NCBI GenBank assembly: GCA_964370375.1
Contig: CAYJIX010000003.1
Span: 1 to 64,000 of the forward strand
Source: CAYJIX01 sp964370375
GTDB taxonomy: Bacteria > Desulfobacterota > Desulfovibrionia > Desulfovibrionales > Desulfovibrionaceae
DNA: 64,000 bases
Direction of reading: 5' to 3'
Of the stretch, positions 28,398-37,381 are shown in pieces. Both the position numbers and the translations under genes were made by a program. Position 1 is the stretch's first letter. Each line of letters opens with the position of its first letter. The notes under the pieces are model-generated. The model made no database searches and was not told the origin of the DNA. It was given only the letters and a program-made list of their open reading frames with translations.

Positions 28398-29267
28398 ATG
28401 AAGAGAATGCTTTGCATCTTGCTGTGCCTTTGTTTGTTTACCCCTATTATGGCCTTTGCCAAATCAGGAACCTTGTTGGTAGCCTTTGGCACCACCATGC
28501 CCGAAGCTGTGCCTGCCATTACTGCCATCCATGATGCCTTTACAAAAGAGGGGCATAACCCTTTGCTCATGGCATACACCTCAGATATTATCCGCAACAA
28601 ACTGGCCAAACAGGGCAAGCCCGTATTTTCAGTCAAAAAAGCCTTGGCAGAAATGGCAAAAAAAGGCGTAACAAACCTTACCATACAGTCCCTTCACATA
28701 CTGCCTGCTGAAGAATACATGCAGCTTGAACGTATGGTTATTGCCTTTTTAACCCAAAATCCCAATACGTTTAAATCGGTAAAAGCCGGCTATCCCATGC
28801 TAGTATCGCAAAGCGATTTGGATAGGGTGGTTGCTCTTGTGCTCAAAGCGTTGCCCAAAGAGCGCAAACCTAAAGACGCCGTTGTGCTTATGGCTCATGG
28901 CAACAACCGCGGGCCGGGTGACCTTGAAATTTTTGCTCTTGCCACCGCCTTTCAGCAGGCAGATCCCAAGGTTTGGCTAACAGCGGTTGAAGGGGCGCAC
29001 AATTTTGATTCTGTCCTTGAGCAGCTTAAAAAAGCTGGTGTTAAGCGCGTATATTTACAACCTTTCATGATTGTGGCAGGCGACCATGCCCGCAACGATT
29101 TGGCAGGCCCTGAAGAAGATTCTTGGGCCAGCCGCATTCAAGCTGCCGGCATGACGGCCGTACCGATTCTTAAAGGCCTTGGCGAGCTTGAAGGGATTCA
29201 ACAGCTTTTTATCGATCATGCCAACAATGCTGTTGTTGATTTGGCCAATCTTAAAAAAGCGGATTGA
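28398..29267 (+). CDS. cbiK: CbiK-type sirohydrochlorin cobaltochelatase with signal peptide
   Basis: The enzyme inserts cobalt into sirohydrochlorin, the first committed step of the anaerobic cobalamin route. The CbiK fold is visible as 'LLVAFGTTMPEAVPAI', the metal-binding His in 'IQSLHILPAEEY', 'VVLMAHGNNRGPGD' with the second His, and 'YLQPFMIVAGDHARNDL'. At 289 residues, the first ~20 form a signal peptide (basic start, Leu/Cys-rich core, 'MAFA-KSG' cleavage site). That makes it the periplasmic type (CbiK-P in D. vulgaris), yet it leads the cobalamin operon. The ATG at 28398 follows AAGGAG; it is under the riboswitch. Confidence 0.92.
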   Translation: MKRMLCILLCLCLFTPIMAFAKSGTLLVAFGTTMPEAVPAITAIHDAFTKEGHNPLLMAYTSDIIRNKLAKQGKPVFSVKKALAEMAKKGVTNLTIQSLHILPAEEYMQLERMVIAFLTQNPNTFKSVKAGYPMLVSQSDLDRVVALVLKALPKERKPKDAVVLMAHGNNRGPGDLEIFALATAFQQADPKVWLTAVEGAHNFDSVLEQLKKAGVKRVYLQPFMIVAGDHARNDLAGPEEDSWASRIQAAGMTAVPILKGLGELEGIQQLFIDHANNAVVDLANLKKAD

Positions 29268-29377
29268 GCAACACTCTTTTTTTCTACTTTGACAAAAGGA
29301 AAACGGCAACGCCCGTATCCTCAAAAAGGTACCGCACTCGTTATCCCTTTGCTTTATTCAAACATTAGGAATCTTTT

Positions 29378-30079
29378 ATGAACCTTGGCAAGCTTTATGG
29401 TGTTGGTATTGGGCCCGGAGACCCAAATCTGTTGACCCTTCGCGGGGCTGATATTTTGCGATCAGCAGATGTTATCTTTACAGTTATCTCCAAAAACTCC
29501 ACAGACAGCGTGTCACAAAAGCTTGTACAATCGCTTCAGCCGCGCGGTGAAATACGTTTACAAATTTTTAGCATGTCGCAAAACGAAGCTGAACGAAAAG
29601 CCGTCGTACACGCCAATGCCATGGCGATTGTGGACGAGCTTAAAAGCGGAAAAACCTGCGCTTGCGCTACCCTTGGCGATGCCATGACCTACAGCACCTT
29701 TGGCTATGTGTTACCTATTGTACAAGAAAATCTTCCAAGCCTTGATGTTGAAATCATCCCGGGGGTCACATCCTTTGCCACATTGGCTGCAAAAACAGGC
29801 CAAGTCTTAGTAGAAAATGGGCAACAATTGCGCGTTATTCCTTCCTTTACCAAGGACATGGTCAAGTCCCTAACCTTTCCAAAAGGCAGCACCACGGTAC
29901 TGCTCAAAACCTATCGGCACCGCGGACTGCTTTTAGAACGATTGGCGCAAGAAAAAGACATCGACATCCTCTACGGAGAGCATTTGACCATGGACAGTCA
30001 GGTGTGCCTAACAACCCTTGACGACATTGCCAAACAGCCAGAAACATACCTTTCGCTCATGATGGTGAAAAAATCATGA
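29378..30079 (+). CDS. cbiL: cobalt-factor II C20-methyltransferase
   Basis: This SAM-dependent tetrapyrrole methylase adds the C20 methyl group to cobalt-factor II. The family N-terminus 'LYGVGIGPGDPNLLTLRGA' and the glycine-rich 'CACATLGDAMTYSTFGYV' and 'VEIIPGVTSFATLAA' are typical of CbiL/CobI. It has 233 residues, normal length. AGGAAT precedes the ATG. Its stop overlaps the start of the downstream membrane-protein gene by four bases (ATGA), so they are coupled. Confidence 0.93.
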   Translation: MNLGKLYGVGIGPGDPNLLTLRGADILRSADVIFTVISKNSTDSVSQKLVQSLQPRGEIRLQIFSMSQNEAERKAVVHANAMAIVDELKSGKTCACATLGDAMTYSTFGYVLPIVQENLPSLDVEIIPGVTSFATLAAKTGQVLVENGQQLRVIPSFTKDMVKSLTFPKGSTTVLLKTYRHRGLLLERLAQEKDIDILYGEHLTMDSQVCLTTLDDIAKQPETYLSLMMVKKS

Positions 30080-31332
30080 CGCAGGCAGGCTCTTCTCATC
30101 AAGGCTTTCCTGCTTGTGGGCATGGTGCTCACAAAATGACAAACCATGCTGCAAAGAATTGCCGATTGCTGTATTTTGCTTGGTTTGTGCTGGCCCTTGC
30201 CCTTTCTGCTTGGCTAACCTTGCACATGCCACCATCTCAAGGCATGCGCAAAAGCATAAACCCACCACCCTCTCAAACACAGTTGCAAACAGGTGCTGAA
30301 AAAGCTCCTCAAGCGTCCACTGTCACAACACCTCAAACAAGCTCTGTGCAACAACCTTCATCAGAAACCGTGTCACCTTTAGAGACTCTTTGGCGTAAAG
30401 CTCAATCTTTCACACGGCTTTTCCTGCTTGTGGGCATGGGCGCGTTTTTGGGTGGATTTATCGAGGCGCGTTCTTGGCATATGATCTTGGCAAACCTTAT
30501 GGGCAGACTCACACGCATGGCCCGTTTACCGGACATTGTGGGGCTTGCCATGCCAACCGCTTTAGTTTCAAACGCTGCTGCCAACAGCATGCTGGTGGCA
30601 AGCCATGCGGATGGACACATTCCTACATCTGCCCTTATTGCAGGGGGCATGGCCAATAGTTACCTTACCTATGTGTCGCACTCTTTGCGAGTTATGTATC
30701 CTGTGGTAGGAGCCATTGGGCTGCCCGGGTTTTTGTATTTTGGGGCACAGTTTACCGGTGGTTTTTTGGTGATTATGGGCGTATTGTTATGGAATCGTTG
30801 GCGCGTGGGGCACAGCGTAACAGGCGCGCACACAACACCTATTGCTTCCATACAAACACCTGCCCCTTGGCTCAAATCTTTTGAAAAGGCTCTGCTTCGC
30901 GCAGCACGCCTTCTTTTTCGCGTTATATGTATCACTGTGCCCCTTATGATTGGGATTGAATGGCTTCTTAAAGACGGTGCCTTTGCCTTTTGGGAACAAT
31001 ATGTGCCAAGCACTGTTACCCGTTTTTTTCCTGTAGAGCTTGTGTCGGTGGTGGCAGCGCAAATGGGGGGGCTGATACAGTCCTCGTTAGTGTCGGCAAA
31101 TTTACGGACAGAAGGGCTGATTGACAATGCCCAGATCCTTCTTGCCATGCTTGTGGGCAGTGCGGTTGGCAATCCTTTTCGTACGTTACGCAGAAACCTT
31201 CCTTCAGCCCTTGCCATTTTTCCACCCAAGGTGGCCTTTGCCATTGTTATCAGCATGCAAGTTTCACGACTTTTAGTAACAATTTTTGTAGCAGGTGCCG
31301 TTGTGGCCTATATGCACTATGTGCTCTACTGA
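30076..31332 (+). CDS. multi-pass membrane protein (gate/nucleoside-recognition-like), transporter candidate
   Basis: The 418-residue protein has one N-terminal membrane segment (about 32-52), a Pro/Thr/Gln-rich linker (about 55-105), then roughly seven hydrophobic segments. 'IVGLAMPTALVSNAAANSM' and 'IAGGMANSYLTYVSHSLRVM' in the first half, and 'SVVAAQMGGLIQSSLVSA' in the second half, resemble the Gate (nucleoside recognition) fold also used twice in FeoB. I do not recognise a named subfamily. Its place between cbiL and cbiC, translationally coupled to cbiL, suggests movement of cobalt or a tetrapyrrole for the pathway, which is an inference. It is unlike the known cobalt carriers CbiMNQO, HoxN or CbtAB. 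Confidence 0.6.
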   Translation: MTQAGSSHQGFPACGHGAHKMTNHAAKNCRLLYFAWFVLALALSAWLTLHMPPSQGMRKSINPPPSQTQLQTGAEKAPQASTVTTPQTSSVQQPSSETVSPLETLWRKAQSFTRLFLLVGMGAFLGGFIEARSWHMILANLMGRLTRMARLPDIVGLAMPTALVSNAAANSMLVASHADGHIPTSALIAGGMANSYLTYVSHSLRVMYPVVGAIGLPGFLYFGAQFTGGFLVIMGVLLWNRWRVGHSVTGAHTTPIASIQTPAPWLKSFEKALLRAARLLFRVICITVPLMIGIEWLLKDGAFAFWEQYVPSTVTRFFPVELVSVVAAQMGGLIQSSLVSANLRTEGLIDNAQILLAMLVGSAVGNPFRTLRRNLPSALAIFPPKVAFAIVISMQVSRLLVTIFVAGAVVAYMHYVLY

Positions 31333-31385
31333 TGCGTGTGCTTTTTTAACACCTTACTATTACATGTTGTATTGTAGGAGTCTTC

Positions 31386-32039
31386 ATGTCTATTCGTTGG
31401 GATTTGAGCGGGCAAGAAATTGAGCGTGAAAGCTTTCGCCTTATTGAGGCAGAATGTGCTTTGCACCACAACATGCCTTTAGATGAATGGCGCGTGGCAC
31501 GCAGGCTTATCCATACAACAGCAGATCTGCATATTGCCGACACGCTGCTCTTTCGACATAACGCCATTGCCATGGGCCGCTCTGCCTTGCAAAAGGGCGC
31601 GCCTATTATTTGCGATTCGCACATGATCCGATCAGGGCTTTCCATGGCAAAATTGCAACATGTAAACCCTGTCTATGGGCCGGAACGGCTGCACTGTTTT
31701 ATCAACGACCCTGATGTGATTGCCATGGCCAAAGCCCAAAATCGTACCCGTGCCCTGTGCAGTGCTGAAAAAGCAAGGCCCCTGCTTGATGGTGCCATTA
31801 TTCTGATTGGCAATGCACCGTTAGCCCTTGCACGCATTGCCAGATATATCCTTGAAGAAAACGTACAACCTGCCCTTATCATAGGCATGCCTGTGGGTTT
31901 TGTTAATGTGGTGGAAGCCAAGGAAATGCTGACACTTTGCAAGGTGCCACACATTGTCCTTGAAGGCAGACGCGGTGGTAGCCCCTTAGCTGTTACAACC
32001 CTGCACGCCCTTATGGAAGAAGATTTCAAGACAACCTAA
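31386..32039 (+). CDS. cbiC: cobalt-precorrin-8 methylmutase
   Basis: CbiC moves the C11 methyl group to C12, giving cobyrinate. The sequence shows 'ARRLIHTTADLHIADTL' (with the catalytic His), 'GAPIICDSHMIRSGLSM', 'LIGNAPLALARI' and 'GMPVGFVNVVEAKEM', all CbiC/CobH hallmarks. It has 217 residues, normal length. A GGAG motif precedes the ATG. It sits in the riboswitch-controlled operon before cbiD. Confidence 0.95.
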   Translation: MSIRWDLSGQEIERESFRLIEAECALHHNMPLDEWRVARRLIHTTADLHIADTLLFRHNAIAMGRSALQKGAPIICDSHMIRSGLSMAKLQHVNPVYGPERLHCFINDPDVIAMAKAQNRTRALCSAEKARPLLDGAIILIGNAPLALARIARYILEENVQPALIIGMPVGFVNVVEAKEMLTLCKVPHIVLEGRRGGSPLAVTTLHALMEEDFKTT

Positions 32040-32094
32040 AACACAAACTGTGCCATCCCTAAACATAGGGATACCGCAACAGCCAAGCAGCACT

Positions 32095-33372
32095 ATGAAG
32101 CACCGTCAACATACTACCTTACGCTGGGGATTTTCCACAGGAGCAGGAGCTTGCGCTTTAGCTGTGGCCGCTTGGCACAGGCTTTTAGGTCATGATTTTG
32201 TAGGCGCAACAACGCCGTATGTAAGCATCCTTTTTGTCGACAATAAGGAACGGGCAATCCCCCTTTTACCCACACATCATGCCCTTTGGCCGCAAAATAT
32301 TTGCCTTAAAGATACTGCGCAAGCTACCATGGTTGCCCTGCAAAAAGATGGCGGCGATGACCCTGACTGCACGCACAATGCCATCATGTACGGCTCCATG
32401 GCCACCATGAACACAAAGCCTTACGAACAAGACCACGTGCTTACCATAGGGCAAGCAATGATTGTTGTGCGCTGTGTAGAAGGCGTTGGCATATCCACAC
32501 GAGCAGGCCTTGACTGTATACAAGGCAAATGGGCCATTACCCCCGGCCCCTTGAGCATGTTGCGCAACAACTTGGCTCATGCTGGCCTTAGACACGGCAC
32601 ATGGCTGCTTGAGCTTGGTGTGTGTCAAGGAACGCAGCTTGCTGCAAAAACCCTCAATCCTCAGCTAGGTGTCATAGGTGGTCTTTCTCTTTTAGGCACC
32701 ACCGGCCTTGTGCGGCCCTATAGCCATGAAGCGCATACAGAAACCATCCGCCTGTGTGTACAAGCCCATGCCAAAAGCAAGGGCGAACATATCGTCTTTT
32801 GCACGGGTGGACGCACAAAAAAAGCAGCCCAAAACTATTTTCCCACGCTAACTGACAGTGCCTTTGTCTGTATCGGCGATTTTATTGCCAAAAGCCTTTC
32901 TTATGCCAATAACTATGCCATGCAAAGCATCACAGTGGCCTGTATGCCCGGAAAATTGTGCAAATATGCGGCAAACCTTGCCAATACTCATGCCCACAAA
33001 ACACCGCAAAATTTGGAGTTGCTGTACAGTATCCTTGCTACATACAAGTTCAATGTGCCAAAAAACTGCGCTTCGGTACGCGAAGCCCTAGAACACCTTG
33101 ATGCCAAAGCACGCCTTGTTATCTTGACAGAACTTGCACACATGGCGCTTGAAAACCTTGGCAAACGCTGCAACAACAATACGTGTCTGCGCCTGCTCAT
33201 CATTGACTTTGACGGAACCTTTTTGCTTGAGGAGCACGTCACAATCCAAACAACACATACCTCCTTATGCAGCACACCAAGCACCGCAATAGACACAGAC
33301 TGTGCCAAGCCCGTGATACCCATTGTAAATGCCAACGACATTGGCCCAACCTATTTTTTGAGAACGTCATGA
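32095..33372 (+). CDS. cbiD: cobalt-precorrin-5B (C1)-methyltransferase
   Basis: CbiD methylates C1 in the anaerobic route. The N-terminal block 'LRWGFSTGAGACALAVAAW' and the later 'GVGISTRAGLDC', 'GVIGGLSLLGTTGLVRPYS' and 'CTGGRTKKAAQNYFP' are typical. At 425 residues it is longer than the usual ~360-380 because of a C-terminal tail of about 50 residues rich in Thr/Cys. The frame is also open from a GTG at 32050; the ATG at 32095 is preferred since it fits the family N-terminus. Neither has a strong ribosome-binding site. Its stop overlaps the next start (ATGA). Confidence 0.92.
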   Translation: MKHRQHTTLRWGFSTGAGACALAVAAWHRLLGHDFVGATTPYVSILFVDNKERAIPLLPTHHALWPQNICLKDTAQATMVALQKDGGDDPDCTHNAIMYGSMATMNTKPYEQDHVLTIGQAMIVVRCVEGVGISTRAGLDCIQGKWAITPGPLSMLRNNLAHAGLRHGTWLLELGVCQGTQLAAKTLNPQLGVIGGLSLLGTTGLVRPYSHEAHTETIRLCVQAHAKSKGEHIVFCTGGRTKKAAQNYFPTLTDSAFVCIGDFIAKSLSYANNYAMQSITVACMPGKLCKYAANLANTHAHKTPQNLELLYSILATYKFNVPKNCASVREALEHLDAKARLVILTELAHMALENLGKRCNNNTCLRLLIIDFDGTFLLEEHVTIQTTHTSLCSTPSTAIDTDCAKPVIPIVNANDIGPTYFLRTS

Positions 33373-34703
33373 CCCAAAAACACACCATAACTACGCCTGT
33401 ATCAACAGGTTGCCTTGACGTTATATCCTGCGGTCAAGGGTTTTCGCTAGATGCAAAGGCGCACAAGCTTTTGACGCATGCCAATGCCATTTTTGCCTCA
33501 AAGCGCCTTTTAGCTACTTGCCCACAAGAATTTTGCAAGCACGCTACATGCCATGTCATTGCAGCAAACGCATATGAAGCAGCTGCATTGGCCCTTTGCC
33601 TTTGCCGTGAAGGACAAAAAGTAGTGGTGCTAGCCTCCGGGGACGCCTTGTATCACGGCTTTGGTGCAACCATAGCCGGCCTTGCACAGGACAACGACAA
33701 CATCCACTATCACCCCGGAACTACTGCGTTTCAATCGCTATTCCATCGCCTTGGCCTTGCTTGGAGCACAGCCAGACTCTTTAGCGCGCACAAAGGCGAT
33801 GCTTTGCCCATACGAGCCTTTGTGCAAAGCCCGTTTGGCGTCATGTACGCTGGAAGCCGCTACCCTGCTCATGAACTGGCAAAGGCGGTTTTGCGTGCAC
33901 ATCCAAAGGCCAAGCAACGTGCAGCCCTTGTGGCGGAAGAGCTAGGAAGCACAAACGAAAGAGTACACGTTGGTTCTGTTCAAGAGATTGCAAAAATAAC
34001 CTTTGGCCCCACATCCATGTTGGTGCTTTTCCCTCATGACGCCTTGCCTCAAAAAGAGGACGTGGAACCAAAAGTTGCAGTATCACAGCTAAAAACGGCT
34101 CCAAAGGCCCATGCACCCACCCTAACCCTTGGCCTTGAAAACTGTGCCTATGCCCATGAAAACAATCTCATAACAAGTCCTGAAGTACGGGCCGTTGCCC
34201 TTGCACAATTACGTTTACCAACATGGGGTGTGTTATGGGATGTGGGTGCAGGGAGCGGTTCTTTAGGCCTTGAGGCAGCAGGTCTTTGCCCAGATCTTAC
34301 GGTTATTGGTATTGAACGCAACCCTTTACGTGCAGAACATATCCGCCAAAACTGTGACACTCTTGGCCTAGCCAATTACCATGTCCATGAAGGAGACGCC
34401 GTAGCCCTATGCCAAGCAGAAACGATGCCGATTCCTGATCGCATCTTTGTGGGGGGAGGTGGTAAAGACCTTATCAGTATCATGAAAATATGCCTCCAGC
34501 GTTTACAACCCCACGGTCTATTGGTGGCGTCAGTGGTTACCCTTGAATCGTTACAAGCCTTGCTCGCTTTTTGCCCTGAACAACGCCGCGCCATCTGTCG
34601 GTTGGATGTGGCCCTTGATCGGCCTATTGCCGGATGCTATCATCATTTAAAGCCTCAAAATACCATCCATTTATTGACCTTTCAGCCCAACATATTGCCA
34701 TGA
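33369..34703 (+). CDS. cbiET: CbiET: cobalt-precorrin-7 C5-methyltransferase / C15-methyltransferase (decarboxylating)
   Basis: The 444-residue protein fuses two enzymes. Residues 1 to about 205 are the CbiE tetrapyrrole methylase ('LDVISCGQGFSLDAKA', 'VVLASGDALYHGFGATI'). Residues about 235-444 are CbiT, a Rossmann methyltransferase with 'GVLWDVGAGSGSLGLEAA' as the SAM site, then 'VIGIERNPLRAEHI' and 'DRIFVGGGGKDL'. The fusion corresponds to CobL of the aerobic pathway. The ATG at 33369 lies inside the cbiD stop (ATGA). The frame extends upstream within cbiD, but that is not used. Confidence 0.94.
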   Translation: MTQKHTITTPVSTGCLDVISCGQGFSLDAKAHKLLTHANAIFASKRLLATCPQEFCKHATCHVIAANAYEAAALALCLCREGQKVVVLASGDALYHGFGATIAGLAQDNDNIHYHPGTTAFQSLFHRLGLAWSTARLFSAHKGDALPIRAFVQSPFGVMYAGSRYPAHELAKAVLRAHPKAKQRAALVAEELGSTNERVHVGSVQEIAKITFGPTSMLVLFPHDALPQKEDVEPKVAVSQLKTAPKAHAPTLTLGLENCAYAHENNLITSPEVRAVALAQLRLPTWGVLWDVGAGSGSLGLEAAGLCPDLTVIGIERNPLRAEHIRQNCDTLGLANYHVHEGDAVALCQAETMPIPDRIFVGGGGKDLISIMKICLQRLQPHGLLVASVVTLESLQALLAFCPEQRRAICRLDVALDRPIAGCYHHLKPQNTIHLLTFQPNILP

Positions 34704-37381
34704 ATACGTGTACACCAAAAGTCCTTATTGTGGGCGCAGGCCCGGGCGCGGATGATTTGATCACCCTTCGCGGATTGCGCGCGCTTGAACAAGCAGATGT
34801 ACTTGTCTACGCAGGTTCCTTGGTCAACAAGGCCTTGCTGCGCCACTGTCCAAGTGCCTGCATATGCCATGACAGTGCTGCTCTTTCCCTTGAACAACAA
34901 GTGGCTATCATGAGCCAAGCTGCCCACGAGCGAAAAAAAGTGGTGCGCCTGCACACGGGCGATCCTGCCTTATATGGAGCCATTAACGAACAAATTCATG
35001 CCCTTGCAAACCTTGGCGTAGAGGTGCAGATCGTGCCAGGGGTGAGCAGTGTTTTTGCCGCAGCGGCAAGCCTTGGCTGTGAATTAACGCACCCTGAATG
35101 CAGTCAAAGTGTCGTACTTACCCGTACTCCAGGGCGTACCCCCATGCCTGAACTTGAACAAGCGTCACGTTTTGCCGCAACGGGAGCCACCTTAGTTTTT
35201 TTCCTAAGTGTCAGTAATCTAGATTCCTTACGGTATGAACTTATGGAGCAAGGAGGCTTGACAGCTGACACCCCTGTGGCTGTAGTCTATCGCGCTTCGT
35301 GGCCTGATGAACGTATTGTTCGCGGAACCCTTAGCGATATTGCTGCCAAAGTTGTTGAAGCCGGCATCACACGTCAAGCGCTTATTATTGTAGGCAAAGC
35401 CCTTACCGCCACAAACAGCGTGTCGCACCTTTACCATGCTGGCTTTTCCCATGGTTACAGAAACAACCTTGCAAGCGAAGATTTTTACGGACATTGTGCC
35501 ATCTACGCTTTTACCGACACAGGAACACAGCTTGCCAACACCCTTGCCGATGCACTTGCCTTACCCTCTCACGTTTTTTCAAGCCGTCCAGAAACGGCAA
35601 ACCGCATAGCCAAAGGAGGCTTTGCCAAGCTTTTGGCTGACAATTGGAATCGGTATGATGCCCATATTATCGTGGGAGCCACAGGTATTGCCGTGCGCGG
35701 CTTGGCACCGCTCCTTCAAGATAAAGGGAAAGACCCTGCTGTGCTTGCCTGCTCAGATAAAGGATCCCATGTGATCAGCCTTTTGAGCGGACACCTTGGA
35801 GGAGCAAACCGCCTAGCTCGCCGTGTTGCTAGAATAACAGCAGGACAAGCTGTTATTTCCACCGCCACAGATTTGCACGACATGCCTGCCTTTGACGAAG
35901 TGGCGGCCATAACGAAAGCTATTGTGCTAAATACAGAAGCCCTTGCGCCTCTTAACGCCGCGCTTCTGCACAAAAAAGCCATTGCTTTTTGCGGCCCACA
36001 AGAAATTTTTGAACGCTACTTTGCCCACCTTGAGCACGTGCACCTTGTGACTGACCTTGCAAACATGACCCAGTCCTATGGCGTGCTCTGGTCTGATTCT
36101 GCTTCACCCTATAGCCCTTTACCACAAGGTACGTCAGCAAGTATTTTGCACATCTGCTCAAAAGCTCTGGTGCTTGGCATTGGCTGTAAACGCCATACAG
36201 AACCAAAAACCTTACAGCATGCTGCCGAGGCTTTTTTGGCACAGCATAACCTTGTGCCAGAGCAGGTGGCGGCTGTGGCCTCCTGCGACATTAAAAAGGA
36301 CGAAGAAGCCATTGTACAGCTTGCCAAGACATGGCAGATTCCTTTACGCCTTTACCCTGCAACAGCCCTTGACCTTGTTCAGGTGCCAAACCCTTCAGCC
36401 ACAGTGCAGGCAAAGGTGGGTACCGCTTCTGTGTGTGAAGCGGCAAGCCTTTTGGGCGCAGGGTATGCCAGCTGTGAGCCAAGGCGTGCTAGCCTTATAG
36501 TGCCCAAAACTGTGCAAGTAGGCATGACCTTTGCCCTTGCGCAACAAGCCCATGAACGCAACCTGGCTGATACGGCCATACACAACCTAGCGCAGCCCAC
36601 ATCAGCATCACAAGGCTCTGTGGTGGTGGTGGGCCTTGGTTCCGGCAACCCTGAACAGATCACACCAGAGGTACATAAAGCGTTACATGCTTGCGACATT
36701 GTGGCCGGATACAATAACTATGTGAAAATGATTCAGCACCTTATACCCGACAAGCCCAGCATCCAAAACGGCATGACAGGGGAAGTTGCGCGTTGCCAAA
36801 AAACCCTTGAGGCAGCCTTAAACGGACACAATGTATGCATGGTCTGTTCAGGGGATCCGGGTATCCTTGCCATGGCAGGCCTTCTTTTTGAATTGCGCGC
36901 ACGAAACGCACGATATGCAGACATCCCCATCCATGTGCTGCCGGGCATTACCGCGGCAAGCCTTGCAGCTGCAAGCCTTGGCGCGCCGCTACAAAACGGG
37001 TTTTGTTTGCTCAGTTTATCAGATTTACTTGTTCCTCAAGAAGAGATTTTACGCAACGTACAAACCGTGGCACAATCGTGTTTGCCTGTAACCCTCTACA
37101 ATCCTGCAGGTAAAAAACGTAGAGACCTGCTCCATAAAAGCCTAGATATATTTAGGCAGCAGCGAGGATCAAGCACCCTATGCGCCCTTGTGCGTCATGC
37201 CGCTAAAAAAAAGCAATACCAATGGATTGGACCTTTAGGAGAGATGCCACTTCATGAGGTAGACATGTCAACCGTACTTCTTATCGGGGGGCCGCACACC
37301 GTGTATCATAATGGTGTTATGTACGAGCCAAGAGGGTATGTGGCAAAATACCTTGACCCCACACAAGGCACGCCGTCATGA
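34700..37381 (+). CDS. cbiFGH: CbiF-CbiG-CbiH triple fusion
   Basis: The 893-residue frame holds three enzymes of the anaerobic pathway. CbiF (about 1-255), the C11-methyltransferase, shows 'VLIVGAGPGADDLITLRG', 'LHTGDPALYGAINEQ' and 'VPGVSSVFAAAA'. CbiG (about 265-630), the lactone-opening hydrolase, shows 'IIVGATGIAVRGLAPLL', 'VISLLSGHLGGANRLA' and 'LVLGIGCKRHT'. CbiH (about 639-880), the C17-methyltransferase, shows 'VVVVGLGSGNPEQITPE' and 'VCSGDPGILAMAGLLFE'. These act on ring contraction (CbiH), C11 methylation (CbiF) and C2-unit loss (CbiG), so the fusion may channel intermediates. Start and stop both overlap neighbours by four bases. Confidence 0.93.
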   Translation: MNTCTPKVLIVGAGPGADDLITLRGLRALEQADVLVYAGSLVNKALLRHCPSACICHDSAALSLEQQVAIMSQAAHERKKVVRLHTGDPALYGAINEQIHALANLGVEVQIVPGVSSVFAAAASLGCELTHPECSQSVVLTRTPGRTPMPELEQASRFAATGATLVFFLSVSNLDSLRYELMEQGGLTADTPVAVVYRASWPDERIVRGTLSDIAAKVVEAGITRQALIIVGKALTATNSVSHLYHAGFSHGYRNNLASEDFYGHCAIYAFTDTGTQLANTLADALALPSHVFSSRPETANRIAKGGFAKLLADNWNRYDAHIIVGATGIAVRGLAPLLQDKGKDPAVLACSDKGSHVISLLSGHLGGANRLARRVARITAGQAVISTATDLHDMPAFDEVAAITKAIVLNTEALAPLNAALLHKKAIAFCGPQEIFERYFAHLEHVHLVTDLANMTQSYGVLWSDSASPYSPLPQGTSASILHICSKALVLGIGCKRHTEPKTLQHAAEAFLAQHNLVPEQVAAVASCDIKKDEEAIVQLAKTWQIPLRLYPATALDLVQVPNPSATVQAKVGTASVCEAASLLGAGYASCEPRRASLIVPKTVQVGMTFALAQQAHERNLADTAIHNLAQPTSASQGSVVVVGLGSGNPEQITPEVHKALHACDIVAGYNNYVKMIQHLIPDKPSIQNGMTGEVARCQKTLEAALNGHNVCMVCSGDPGILAMAGLLFELRARNARYADIPIHVLPGITAASLAAASLGAPLQNGFCLLSLSDLLVPQEEILRNVQTVAQSCLPVTLYNPAGKKRRDLLHKSLDIFRQQRGSSTLCALVRHAAKKKQYQWIGPLGEMPLHEVDMSTVLLIGGPHTVYHNGVMYEPRGYVAKYLDPTQGTPS

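Noticed and set aside
30669..31256. 195-codon minus-strand open frame opposite the membrane protein
   Set aside because: It is the shadow of a hydrophobic coding frame, with a typical low-complexity Arg/Lys/Thr composition and no family match.
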